A stretch of 64,000 nucleotides of DNA from Salinibacterium sp. (lineage in GTDB: Bacteria; Actinomycetota; Actinomycetes; Actinomycetales; Microbacteriaceae), in the NCBI GenBank assembly GCA_015234465.1, contig JADGNA010000011.1:1-64000 (forward strand), read 5' to 3'. The translations under genes and the position numbers were made by a program. The notes under the pieces are model-generated. The model was not told the origin of the DNA. It saw only the letters and a list, made by a program, of their open reading frames with translations, and did no database searches. Positions 43,052 through 52,000 of the stretch are shown here, in pieces (the first letter of the stretch is position 1; every line of letters starts with the position of its first letter).

Positions 43052-44587
43052 TTGACTGACATCACCTTCGGCGCGCTCGGCGTGCCCGCAGCCCTCGTCA
43101 CCGCCCTCGAGAAGGTCGGCAAGACGACGGCGTTCCCCATCCAGGTCGACACCCTCCCCGACACCCTGAACGGTCGCGACGTGCTCGGCCGCGGCAAGAC
43201 CGGCTCGGGCAAGACCCTCGCCTTCTCGATCCCCATGGTCGCGCGCCTCGGCGGCAATCTCGCCGGCGGCAAGCGTCGCCCCGGCCGCCCGCTCGGCCTC
43301 GTGCTGGCACCGACGCGTGAGCTCGCGACGCAGATCAGCGCCGTCATCGACCCGCTCGCCGAGGCCTACGGGCTCAAGACGACCACGATCTTCGGTGGCG
43401 TCTCCCAGCAGCGCCAGGTCGCGGCACTCAAAGCCGGCGTTGACATCGTCGTCGCCTGCCCCGGCCGCCTCGAAGACCTCATGAAGCAGGGCTTCGTCTC
43501 CCTCGACGCCGTCGAGATCACAGTGCTCGATGAGGCCGACCACATGGCCGACCTCGGCTTCCTGCCCGTCGTCACGCGCATCCTCGACAAGACCCCGCAG
43601 AACGGCCAGCGCCTGCTCTTCAGCGCAACCCTCGACAACGGCGTGGACAAGCTCGTCAAGCGCTTCCTCCACAACGAGGTGCTGCACTCGGTCGACGAGG
43701 CCACCTCGCACGTCGCCGACATGACCCACCACCTCTACGAGGTCGACAGCGCCGAAGCGAAGACCGCCCTCGTGCGCACCCTCGCCTCGGGCACCGGCCG
43801 CCGCATCCTGTTCATGCGCACCAAGCACCACGCCAAGAAGCTCGCCAAGCAGCTCACCGAGTCGGGCATCCCGGCCGTCGACCTGCACGGCAACCTCTCG
43901 CAGCCCGCGCGTGACCGCAACCTCGCGGCCTTCAGCGACGGCAGCGCCAAGGTGCTGGTGGCGACGGATGTCGCGGCTCGCGGTGTGCACGTCGACAACG
44001 TCGAACTCGTCATCCACGTCGACCCGCCCGCCGAGCACAAGGCCTACCTGCACCGCAGTGGCCGCACCGCCCGCGCCGGCGAGTCCGGTGACGTCGTCAC
44101 GATCATGACGCCCGCGCAGAAGAAGGACACGCTCGCGCTGCTGCGCAAGGCGGCCATCGACGTGCAGGCGCAGCGCGTGACATCCGAGTCCCCCGCCGTC
44201 GTCACGCTCGTCGGCGAGGTCGCCCCCTACGTCACGCCGGCGCCGCGCCAGGTGCAGCAGCAGGGTGGCGGGCGCTCGCAGGGCGCCAACGCCCAGCGCA
44301 AGCGCGCCGCACGCTCCGAGGGCACCGGCGCACCCCGCCGCGACCGTTCGGGACGCCCCGCCGCCGCCAGCGGCAGCGACTCGACGCGATCGGGACGTCC
44401 CGCCCGCGCCGGATCGACGGATGCCGCACGCAGCGGTGCCCGCAGCGGCCAGGGCCGCCCGGCCCGCGCCGGCTCGGGCTCCGCGTCGCACGCGCCGCGC
44501 ACCCGCAGCACCACGAACTACAGCACCTCGACGCCGTCCGCCGCACCGGCGGGCCAGCGCCGCGCCGGACGCCGCGCACAGGGCTGA
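43052..44587 (+). CDS. DEAD-box ATP-dependent RNA helicase
   Basis: A 511-residue helicase read from TTG 43052 (MTDITFGALGVPAALVTAL); no ATG or GTG is available between the repeat and the conserved Q-motif region. Motif I GKTGSGKT is at 48-55, Ia PTRELATQI, II DEAD, III SAT, V ATDVAARGVHV, VI HRSGRTARAG. Residues ~395-511 are a disordered Arg/Gly/Ser/Ala tail (GRSQGANAQRKRAARSE and similar), typical of RNA-binding tails of cold-induced helicases. Followed by a strong terminator. Confidence 0.95.
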   Translation: MTDITFGALGVPAALVTALEKVGKTTAFPIQVDTLPDTLNGRDVLGRGKTGSGKTLAFSIPMVARLGGNLAGGKRRPGRPLGLVLAPTRELATQISAVIDPLAEAYGLKTTTIFGGVSQQRQVAALKAGVDIVVACPGRLEDLMKQGFVSLDAVEITVLDEADHMADLGFLPVVTRILDKTPQNGQRLLFSATLDNGVDKLVKRFLHNEVLHSVDEATSHVADMTHHLYEVDSAEAKTALVRTLASGTGRRILFMRTKHHAKKLAKQLTESGIPAVDLHGNLSQPARDRNLAAFSDGSAKVLVATDVAARGVHVDNVELVIHVDPPAEHKAYLHRSGRTARAGESGDVVTIMTPAQKKDTLALLRKAAIDVQAQRVTSESPAVVTLVGEVAPYVTPAPRQVQQQGGGRSQGANAQRKRAARSEGTGAPRRDRSGRPAAASGSDSTRSGRPARAGSTDAARSGARSGQGRPARAGSGSASHAPRTRSTTNYSTSTPSAAPAGQRRAGRRAQG

Positions 44588-44601
44588 CACCGCTTGACAG
44601 G

Positions 44602-44642
44602 AGGGGCGGATGCGACGGGAGACCGTTGCATCCGCCCCTTTT
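44602..44642 (+). terminator. Intrinsic terminator after the DEAD-box helicase
   Basis: A perfect 12-bp stem AGGGGCGGATGC/GCATCCGCCCCT (44602-44613 with 44628-44639) followed by TTTT. Both arms contain the GGATGC/GCATCC word. Confidence 0.88.
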
Positions 44643-44682
44643 GCGATGCGGCGGCCGATTTCGCGTCAGCGCGCGCTCGCTC

Positions 44683-44688
44683 TAGGCT
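44683..44688 (+). promoter_or_regulatory. -10 element of a probably leaderless GNAT mRNA
   Basis: TAGGCT ends seven bases before the ATG at 44696, so transcription would begin at or next to the start codon. No ribosome-binding site is seen. The -35 (TTCGCG at 44660-44665, 17-base spacing) is weak. Confidence 0.45.
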
Positions 44689-44695
44689 CTCGGGC

Positions 44696-45199
44696 ATGAG
44701 CACCAAGGAAGTTGCCGAAGTACTGATCCGTCCCGTTCGCGATTCCGATGTCGAAGACCTCGGACGCGTGCACGCCACCTGCTGGCACGAGACCTACGAC
44801 AATCTCATCAGCAAGGCCGCGCTCGAGAATCTCTCGCCGCGCCGCATGGCCGAGCTGTGGTCGCGCATGGCGACGAGGAGCGAGGAGTACAACCAGTTCG
44901 CCGCCCTCGTCGACGGCGAGATCGTGGGCTTCGTCGGCTCGGGTCCGGCCCGCGACGAGAACCCGCCCCGCGAGCGCGAGCTCTACTTCATCTACCTGCT
45001 CGCGAAGTACCAGGGCACGGGCATCGGGCAGAAGCTCTTCGACGCCGCCTGCGGCTCGAACCCCGGCTACCTGTGGGTCGCCAAGGAGAACCCGCGTGCG
45101 CACGCCTTCTACAAGCGCAACGGCATGGTGCTCGACGGCGCCGAAGAGGTGCACCAGCTGCTCGGCGAAGACCTCGTCGAGGTGCGCTTCGTACGTTAG
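44696..45199 (+). CDS. GNAT-family N-acetyltransferase
   Basis: A 167-residue GNAT protein starting MSTKEVAEVLIRPVRDSDVE. The acetyl-CoA pyrophosphate loop QGTGIG is at residues 106-111, preceded by the beta-bulge strand ELYFIYLLAKY, with NPRAHAFYKRNGMV near the end. Substrate unknown. The final residues are GEDLVEVRFVR; a diverged copy of the same C-terminus occurs 3.2 kb downstream at 48398-48433. Confidence 0.9.
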   Translation: MSTKEVAEVLIRPVRDSDVEDLGRVHATCWHETYDNLISKAALENLSPRRMAELWSRMATRSEEYNQFAALVDGEIVGFVGSGPARDENPPRERELYFIYLLAKYQGTGIGQKLFDAACGSNPGYLWVAKENPRAHAFYKRNGMVLDGAEEVHQLLGEDLVEVRFVR

Positions 45200-45218
45200 A
45201 GGTCGCGACAGGCTCCAC
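45167..45218 (+). repeat. Direct repeat, left copy (GNAT 3' end)
   Basis: The last codons of the GNAT gene and ~19 bases beyond match 48401-48452. I count 24 identities in the 33 bases up to and including the stop codon; from the shared Glu codon on, the differences are at third codon positions. The similarity continues after the stop (AGGTC, then GGCTC). Confidence 0.65.
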
Positions 45219-45238
45219 GATCAGTGCCATCCGGGCAT

Positions 45239-45326
45239 GCCACCCGCTGCGCTGCACTTCGTGCGGGACACGGGGTGGCCGGTATGAGAGACCGTATGGG
45301 CAACGCCTGGATACGGCTAGTCTCAT
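45239..45326 (+). promoter_or_regulatory. Structured region upstream of cstA
   Basis: Two features lie in the 199-base GNAT-cstA gap. A hairpin with arms GCCACCC (45239-45245) and GGGTGGC (45273-45279) and an inner GCAC/GTGC stem may terminate the GNAT message. Next, paired inverted repeats ATGAGA/TCTCAT (45284-45289, 45321-45326) and CCGTAT/ATACGG (45292-45297, 45311-45316) enclose a possible -10, TAGTCT (45318-45323). This looks like an operator over the cstA promoter (inference). Confidence 0.45.
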
Positions 45327-45398
45327 CCGCAGGAAGCACCACCAGGTGCACTTCACGACATGCAAAGGCGCACGCCGCGAAAGGGAGGGGAGAACTCA

Positions 45399-47126
45399 AT
45401 GGGTTCCCTTGTGCTCATGATCATTGGCCTGGCGATGTTCGCCGGCGGATACATTTTCTACTCGAAATACCTCGCCAAACGGGTCTACCGGCTGAACGCC
45501 GGCTTCAAGACCCCGGCGCACGAGCTCAATGACGGCGTCGACTACGTGCCGACGAACAAGTTCATCCTCTGGGGCCACCACTTCACCTCGGTCGCGGGCG
45601 CCGCCCCGATCGTCGGCCCGGCGATCGCCGTCATCTGGGGCTGGCTCCCCGCGCTGCTCTGGGTGACGATCGGTACGGTCTTCTTCGCCGGTATGCACGA
45701 CCTCGGCGCGCTCTGGGCATCGCTGCGCAACAAGGGCAAGTCGATCGGTGCCCTCTCCGGGCGCTACATCGGCAAGCGCGGCGCGAACCTGTTCCTGGTC
45801 GTCATCTTCCTGCTGCTGCTCATGGTGATCGCCGCCTTCGCGGTCGTGATCAAGAACCTGCTCATCAGCACCCCGAGCGCCGTCATCCCCGCCTGGGGGG
45901 CGATCATCGTGGCGCTGCTCGTCGGCGTCGCCGTCTACCGGATGAAGTGGCCGCTGATCCCCGTCACCATCGTCGGCGTCGTCGCGCTGTATGCGCTGAT
46001 CCTTCTGGGTGACAGCGTGCCGGTCGTGCTGCCCGAGTCCTTCCTCGGCATGACGCCGGCCACGTTCTGGATCCTGGCGCTGTTCATCTATGGCGCGATC
46101 GCCTCGCTGCTGCCGGTCTGGGTGCTGCTGCAGCCGCGCGACTACATCAACGGCGTGCAGCTGTTCATCGGCCTGATACTGCTCTTCGGCGCAGTGCTCA
46201 TCGGTGCGCTCTTCTCGGCGAACCCGCCCGACATCGTCGCCCCGATGATCAACGGCAACCTGCCGGAGGGCACGCCGAGCATGGTGCCGCTGCTGTTCGT
46301 CACCATCGCGTGCGGCGCGATCTCGGGCTTCCATGGCATGGTCTCCTCGGGCACGAGCTCGAAGCAAATCGACAAGGAGACGGATGCCCGCTTCGTCGGC
46401 TACTTTGGCGCCGTCGGCGAGGGCATGCTCTCGCTCGGCACCATCCTGGCCGTGATCGGCGGAATCGGCTCGGTCGCCGAGTGGGAAGAGATCTACAGCT
46501 CGTTCGGCGCCGGCGGCGTGACCGCGTTCGTCCAGGGCGGCGGAGCCCTGATGGAGAACGGCCTCGGACTGCCGGCCTCGCTCAGCGCCACCGTGCTCGC
46601 CACGATGGCCGTGCTGTTCGCAGCCACGACGATGGACACCGGCATGCGACTGCTGCGCTTCATCGTGCAGGAGATCGGCGACGCAGTGAAGGTCAAGGTC
46701 AGCAAGATCCCCGCGACGCTCGTCGTCGTAGTGGTCGGCCTCGGCCTGACGTTCTCGCAGGGCCTCGGCGGTGAGGGCGGCCTGCGCATCTGGCCACTGT
46801 TCGGCACCACCAACCAGATCATGGCGTCACTGACGCTGTCGATCGTCGCCGTGATGCTCATCCGCAAGCGGCGCAATCCGTGGCCGGCGCTCATCCCGCT
46901 CGTGCTGGTGTTCGTACTGTCGTTCTGGGCAGCGATCGAGCAGCTGTTCAGCTTCACGGCGCCCGGCAACGAGGACTGGCTGCTGTTCGCGCTCGACATC
47001 GTCATCATCGTGGCGAGCGTCTGGGTCGCCGTCGAGGCGATCGGTGCAATGCGGCGGGCCCTCAAGGATCCGCCGGAGGCGGAGGACGAGGACGCCAAGC
47101 TGGAGGGCGTTCGTGAGAACGTCTGA
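45399..47126 (+). CDS. cstA: CstA-family carbon-starvation / pyruvate-type transporter
   Basis: A 575-residue membrane protein starting MGSLVLMIIGLAMFAGGYIF after a strong AGGGAGGGG site. Family signatures: VPTNKFILWGHHFTSVAGAA, IVGPAIAVIWGW, GFHGMVSSGTSSKQI. About 15 membrane helices are expected. E. coli relatives CstA and BtsT import peptides/pyruvate under carbon limitation. The charged C-terminal tail is cytoplasmic. Three bases separate its stop from the next gene, so the three genes form one operon. Confidence 0.93.
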   Translation: MGSLVLMIIGLAMFAGGYIFYSKYLAKRVYRLNAGFKTPAHELNDGVDYVPTNKFILWGHHFTSVAGAAPIVGPAIAVIWGWLPALLWVTIGTVFFAGMHDLGALWASLRNKGKSIGALSGRYIGKRGANLFLVVIFLLLLMVIAAFAVVIKNLLISTPSAVIPAWGAIIVALLVGVAVYRMKWPLIPVTIVGVVALYALILLGDSVPVVLPESFLGMTPATFWILALFIYGAIASLLPVWVLLQPRDYINGVQLFIGLILLFGAVLIGALFSANPPDIVAPMINGNLPEGTPSMVPLLFVTIACGAISGFHGMVSSGTSSKQIDKETDARFVGYFGAVGEGMLSLGTILAVIGGIGSVAEWEEIYSSFGAGGVTAFVQGGGALMENGLGLPASLSATVLATMAVLFAATTMDTGMRLLRFIVQEIGDAVKVKVSKIPATLVVVVVGLGLTFSQGLGGEGGLRIWPLFGTTNQIMASLTLSIVAVMLIRKRRNPWPALIPLVLVFVLSFWAAIEQLFSFTAPGNEDWLLFALDIVIIVASVWVAVEAIGAMRRALKDPPEAEDEDAKLEGVRENV

Positions 47127-47129
47127 CGT

Positions 47130-47423
47130 GTGAAGAACAGCGTCGTGGCTCAGCGCCGGGGGGAACTCTCCCGGCGCTGGGCCGCGCTGTGCGACGGGCT
47201 GCACGAGTTCTACGTCGGCCCGTATCGCGACACGTTCCTGCGCGAGAAGCGCGACGAGGACGACCTGTTCATGATCGTCGTGCTGGGGGAGGCGCTCGGC
47301 GTGCCCGACCCCGCCGCGTACTACTCCGCCGAGCTGATGCCTGCAGTGTGGCAGGACTTCCACGCCTGGCACCGCCGCATCGGCATCCCCGCCTCTCCCC
47401 TGGACCACGTCGCATGCTGCTAG
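47130..47423 (+). CDS. Small CstA-linked protein ending in Cys-Cys (cory-CC-star type)
   Basis: A 97-residue helical protein from GTG 47130 (MKNSVVAQRRGELSRRWAAL); GTG 47145 is an alternative. Contains LHEFYVGPYRDTFLREKRDE, EALGVPDPAAYYSAELMPAV and ends PLDHVACC with the stop directly after two cysteines. This matches the small protein I know as 'cory-CC-star'. E. coli YbdD and YjiX, the small partners of CstA and BtsT, also end in Cys-Cys. Function unknown; the vicinal cysteines could bind a metal or react with thiols (inference). Its last codons contain the start codon of the next gene. Confidence 0.8.
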   Translation: MKNSVVAQRRGELSRRWAALCDGLHEFYVGPYRDTFLREKRDEDDLFMIVVLGEALGVPDPAAYYSAELMPAVWQDFHAWHRRIGIPASPLDHVACC

Positions 47424-48391
47424 AGATCGCGCGCTCGCGCCGCATCCTGTTCGTCGGCGGCAAGGGCGGCGTCGGCAAGACCTCGGTCGCTGCCGCGTTG
47501 GCCCTGGCTCGCGCACGAGACGGGGCGCGGGTGCTGGTGGTCTCGACCGACCCGGCCCATAGCCTCGGCGAGGCCTGGGATCACAGGCTCTCGGATGCGC
47601 CCACGCGGGTCTACGATGCCGGCGCCGGTGTCGTCGATGCGGTCGAGATCGACCCGCAGGCGACGATCGATCGGCACTTCGCGACGGTCGCGGACACCAT
47701 GATGCGGTTGCTGCCCGACCGCCTGCACCGGTCTGCCCAACAGCACTTGGACCAGGCGCGATCCGCTCCGGGCAGCCACGAGTCAGCCGTGCTCGAGCGC
47801 ATCGCCCAGCTGATCGAGAGCAGCGCCGACACGCACGATCTCATCATCTTCGACACCGCGCCCTCCGGCCACACCCTGCGGCTGCTGGCGCTGCCGCAGC
47901 AGCTGACGGGGTGGACCGAGACGCTGCTCGCCAGCCGCGACCGCTCGGAGCGCTTCGCCGCCGCCGCGCGCAGCGTCGTCGGCACGAAGGATCCGGAGCC
48001 CACCGCCGACACAGAGCTGCGTCGCACCCTGATCGCCAGGCGCGACCGCTTCGCGCACATGCGCGCCAGCATCACCGATCCCGAGCAGACGTCGTTCATC
48101 GTCGTGGGCATCGCCGAGCGGCTTCCGGTCGCCGAGTCGATCGACGTCGTGCGCCAGCTCGACGCGCTCGGCATCGCCCCGGCCGCTATCGTCGTGAACC
48201 GTCGTTCGCCGAGCGATGCGGGGCCGGTGCTCGCCGAGCGCCGCGCGCGCGAGGAGGAGCACCTCGCCGTGCTGCGCGCCGCCACCGCTGGCGTCCCGAT
48301 CACACAGATCCCGCTGCTCCCCGGCGACCTCGCAGGCGGCGACGCGCTGGCGGCACTGGCCGATCAGCTCTCGGGTGCATCGAGCGACTGA
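47414..48391 (+). CDS. ArsA/Get3-family ATPase (single domain)
   Basis: A 325-residue SIMIBI-class ATPase. Deviant Walker A GGKGGVGKT at 15-23 with signature Lys17, switch I STDPAHSLGEAWD, switch II FDTAPSGHTLRLL. Only one ATPase half is present (E. coli ArsA has two), as in Get3 and many actinobacterial proteins. No ArsB, ArsD or ArsR is nearby, so arsenite efflux is unlikely. ATG 47414 overlaps the last 10 bases of the upstream gene: ATG-CTG-CTA is read from the bases that encode Ala-Cys-Cys-stop. Confidence 0.88.
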   Translation: MLLEIARSRRILFVGGKGGVGKTSVAAALALARARDGARVLVVSTDPAHSLGEAWDHRLSDAPTRVYDAGAGVVDAVEIDPQATIDRHFATVADTMMRLLPDRLHRSAQQHLDQARSAPGSHESAVLERIAQLIESSADTHDLIIFDTAPSGHTLRLLALPQQLTGWTETLLASRDRSERFAAAARSVVGTKDPEPTADTELRRTLIARRDRFAHMRASITDPEQTSFIVVGIAERLPVAESIDVVRQLDALGIAPAAIVVNRRSPSDAGPVLAERRAREEEHLAVLRAATAGVPITQIPLLPGDLAGGDALAALADQLSGASSD

Positions 48392-48397
48392 GGCTTC

Positions 48398-48433
48398 GCC
48401 GAAGAGATCACCGAGGTTCGTTTCGTTCGCTAA
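48398..48433 (+). pseudogene. Remnant of a GNAT gene 3' end
   Basis: Starting seven bases after the ATPase stop, one frame reads AEEITEVRFVR then TAA. The intact GNAT gene upstream ends GEDLVEVRFVR then TAG. The last six residues are identical while their codons differ mainly at third positions, so this is a diverged allele, not a recent duplication. It is too short to be a gene. It marks the right edge of the cstA unit. Confidence 0.65.
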
Positions 48434-48476
48434 AGGTCTCGGCGGGCTCAACCCCTGCGGGCAGTCTGCCCCGCCG

Positions 48477-49019
48477 TCAGGGCAGCACGCCGACGTGGGC
48501 GAGCGCCGCGCGCATGAGCGTCGCGCGGCCGCCCTCCATCTCGTCGGCGACGATGTAGCTCGTCGCCTCCTCCGGGGTCATCCAGGTGATCTCCAGCGCA
48601 TCCTGCCGGGGCTCACACGTGCCCGTGATGGGCACAACGTAGGCGAGGGAGACGGCGTGCTGCCGGTCATCCGTGTACGGGCTGATGCCCGGCATGGGAA
48701 AGTACTCGGCAACCGTGAAGGGCACGGGGCTCGCGGGCAGCTGCGGGAACGCCATCGGCCCGAGGTCCTTCTCGAGGTGGCGGAACAGTGCCTCCCGCAC
48801 GGTCTCCCCGTACAGGACACGGCCGGAGACGAGCGTGCGCGTCATCTCCCCCGTGACGGATGCCCGCAACAGCACGCCCACCTGCGTCACGATCCCGAGC
48901 GGGTCGACCCTCACTGGCACCGCCTCGACATAGAGGATGGGCATCCGCCGTCGCAGTTCGAGCATCTCGACGTCGGAGAGCCACGCATTGCCAGGGTCGG
49001 GGGTTCCGGTTGAGCTCAT
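48477..49019 (-). CDS. Nudix-fold protein (DUF4916-like)
   Basis: A 180-residue protein. The Nudix box is degenerate: G-x5-E is kept in GRVLYGETVREAL but the catalytic REUXEE part reads RHLEKD. N-terminal PILYVEAVPVRVDPLGIVTQ and C-terminal EITWMTPEEATSYIVADEM fit the actinobacterial DUF4916 group. Hydrolase activity is uncertain because of the altered box. Convergent with the cstA unit and divergent from lhr, with 61 bases between starts. Confidence 0.75.
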   Translation of the reverse strand: MSSTGTPDPGNAWLSDVEMLELRRRMPILYVEAVPVRVDPLGIVTQVGVLLRASVTGEMTRTLVSGRVLYGETVREALFRHLEKDLGPMAFPQLPASPVPFTVAEYFPMPGISPYTDDRQHAVSLAYVVPITGTCEPRQDALEITWMTPEEATSYIVADEMEGGRATLMRAALAHVGVLP

Positions 49020-49080
49020 GCTTCATTCTGTCCCACCGCAAGGGGCGAAACTGTCAGTGGTGTCGGCGAGGATGAATGAC

Positions 49081-52000
49081 ATGGGTTCCGCCCTCGACCT
49101 CTTCAGCCCTGCCACGCGCGGCTGGTTCGAGGGTGCCTTCACGGGGCCGACCGCGGTGCAGGATGGCGCGTGGCGGGCCATCTCGGGCGGCGGACACGCG
49201 CTCGTGGTCGCGCCGACGGGCTCGGGCAAGACGCTGGCCGCGTTCCTGTGGGCGATCGATCGACTCGCGGCCGAGGCATCCGCAGACCGCGCGCCGGGCA
49301 CGCGCGTGCTCTATGTCTCCCCGCTCAAGGCGCTTGGCGTCGATGTGGAGCGCAACCTGCGTTCGCCGCTCGTCGGCATCACGCGCACGGCGACCATGCT
49401 CGGGATGCCTGCGCCGTCAGTGAGCGTCGGCGTGCGGTCCGGAGACACGCTGCCCGCGGAACGGCGTGCCCTGCAGAAGTCGCCGCCCGAGATCCTCATC
49501 ACGACGCCGGAATCGTTGTACCTGATGCTCACTTCCTCGGCACGGGACGCGCTGCGCACGGTCGACACCGTGATCGTCGATGAGATCCATGCCGTCGCGG
49601 CGACCAAACGCGGCGCGCACCTCGCGGTCTCGCTGGAACGACTCGACTCGCTGCTGGAGACACCAGCACAGCGCATCGGGCTCTCGGCGACCGTGCGACC
49701 CCGCGAGGAGATCGCGCGCTTCCTTGCGGGCTCGGCACCCGTCTCGATCATCGCGCCCGAGTCGGCGAAGCGCTTCGACCTCGCGGTGAGCGTGCCCGTC
49801 GACGACATGACCGAGCTCGGCTCGGCGCCCGTGCGGGAGGGTGCGACGGCAAGCGCGGCACCCCAGGCATCCATCTGGCCGCATGTGGAGGAGCAGATCG
49901 TCGATCGCATCCTGGAGTGCCGGTCGACGATCGTGTTCGCGAACTCGCGGCGCCTCGCGGAGCGGCTGACCGCGCGGTTGAACGAGATCTATGAGGAGCG
50001 GCTGGGGGGTGAGGCGGAAACCTCCTTCGCAGGCTCAGTCGGCGCTGGCGTCGCGCCGTCGCTGCGCGCCGGCCATAGCTCCAGCGCGCCAGCGCAGATG
50101 ATGGGGGCTTCGGGGCAGACGGGTGGCTCGCAGGGCTTGCTCGCGATGGCGCACCACGGCTCCGTCTCGAAGGAACGCCGGGCCATGATCGAAGACGAGC
50201 TCAAGTCTGGGCGCCTTCGCTGCGTCGTCGCGACCTCCTCGCTCGAACTCGGCATCGACATGGGGGCGGTCGATCTCGTGGTCCAGGTCGAGGCGCCTCC
50301 CTCCGTGGCATCCGGCCTGCAGCGCATCGGGCGCGCCGGTCACGGCGTCGGCGAGGTGTCGCGCGGCATCCTGTTCCCCAAACACAGGGCCGACCTACTG
50401 CACTCCGCGGTGGCGACCGAGCGGATGACGCAGGGCCTGATCGAACAGATCGCGGTGCCGCAGAACCCGCTCGACATCCTCGCGCAGCAGACCGTCGCCG
50501 CCGTGGCCCTCGAGCAGCTCGATGTGGAGGAGTGGTTCGACACGGTGCGGCGCAGCGCCCCCTTCGCCTCGCTGCCTCGCAGCGCCTACGACGCGACCCT
50601 CGACCTGCTGAGCGGCCGCTATCCATCCGACGAGTTCGCGGAGCTGCGACCCCGCATTGTCTGGGACCGCGTCAAGGGCACCATCACGGGCCGACCGGGC
50701 GCGCAACGCCTCGCGGTCATGTCGGGCGGCACGATTCCCGACCGCGGCCTCTTCGGCGTCTTCATGGTGGGCGACGAGGGCGGCGGCAGGCGCGTCGGCG
50801 AGCTCGACGAGGAGATGGTCTACGAATCGCGCGTCGGCGATGTCTTCGCGCTCGGCGCGACGAGCTGGCGCATCGAGGACATCACGCACGACCGCGTCGT
50901 CGTCTCCCCCGCCTTCGGACAACCGGGCAGGGTTCCCTTCTGGAAGGGCGACGGTCTTGGGCGGCCAGCGGAACTGGGTCGCGCGATCGGCGAGTTCACG
51001 CGTCAGATCTCGGCCGGGCGCGAGGAAGCCATGCGGGAGCGCCTCGCGGAGGGCGGCCTCGACGAGCGCGCCGTCAACAACCTGATCGCCTTCGTGCGCG
51101 AGCAGAAGGAGACGACGGGCCACGTGCCCACCGACCGCACGCTCGTCGTCGAACGCTTCCGCGACGAACTCGGCGACTGGCGGCTCGTGCTGCACTCACC
51201 CTTCGGCATGCCTGTGCACGCGCCGTGGGCGCTCGCGGTGAGCGCGCGCATCCGTGACACCCTCGGCATCGACGGTGGCGCGATGGCGGCCGACGACGGC
51301 ATCGTCGTGCGCATCCCCGACACGGATGCTCCCCCGCCCGGCGCCGACCTCTTCGCCTTCGACCCGCACGAGTTGAGCGACATCGTGACGCGGGAGGTGG
51401 GCGGTTCCGCCCTCTTCGCGTCGCGCTTCAGGGAGTGCGCCGCCCGCGCCCTGCTCCTGCCCCGCTACAACCCCGCCCGGCGCTCGCCCCTCTGGCAGCA
51501 GCGGCAGCGCGCCGCGCAGCTGCTCTCGGTCGCGGCGAAGTATCCGACCTTCCCCATCGTGCTCGAGACGGTGCGCGAGGTGCTGCAGGACGTCTACGAC
51601 CTGCCCGCCCTCACGGAGCTCGTCACCGAGGTCGAGGCACGCAGCATCCGCATCGTCGAGGTGGAGACTGACTCAGCGTCACCCTTCGCGCGCTCGCTCC
51701 TCTTCGGCTATGTGGGCGCGTTCATGTACGAGGGGGATGCCCCGCTCGCCGAGCGACGGGCCGCCGCGCTCTCGCTCGACTCGGCCCTGCTGGGCGAGCT
51801 ACTCGGCCGCGCTGAACTGCGCGAGCTGCTCGACCCCGACGTCATCGAGCAGACCGAGCGCGAACTGCAGCGACTCGCCCCCGAGCGGCAGGCGAAGGAT
51901 CTCGAGGGCGCGGTCGACCTGCTCCGGATGCTCGGACCAATGACCTTCGAAGAGTTGCAGGACCGCACGAGCACCCCCATACAGGAGACCGAGCTTCGGG

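Noticed and set aside
47130-47423. The Cys-Cys tail as a truncated selenoprotein
   Set aside because: Some CstA-linked small proteins use selenocysteine, but here both codons are TGC and the stop is TAG, so no UGA recoding is possible.
47414-48391. Arsenite efflux pump ATPase
   Set aside because: The protein has a single ATPase half and there is no arsB, arsD, arsR or arsC nearby; the ArsA name is structural only.
49981-50150. Insertion inside lhr with repeat-like sequence
   Set aside because: The frame is intact and the Ala/Gly/Ser-rich linker occurs at a place where this family has a variable loop; no evidence of a mobile element.
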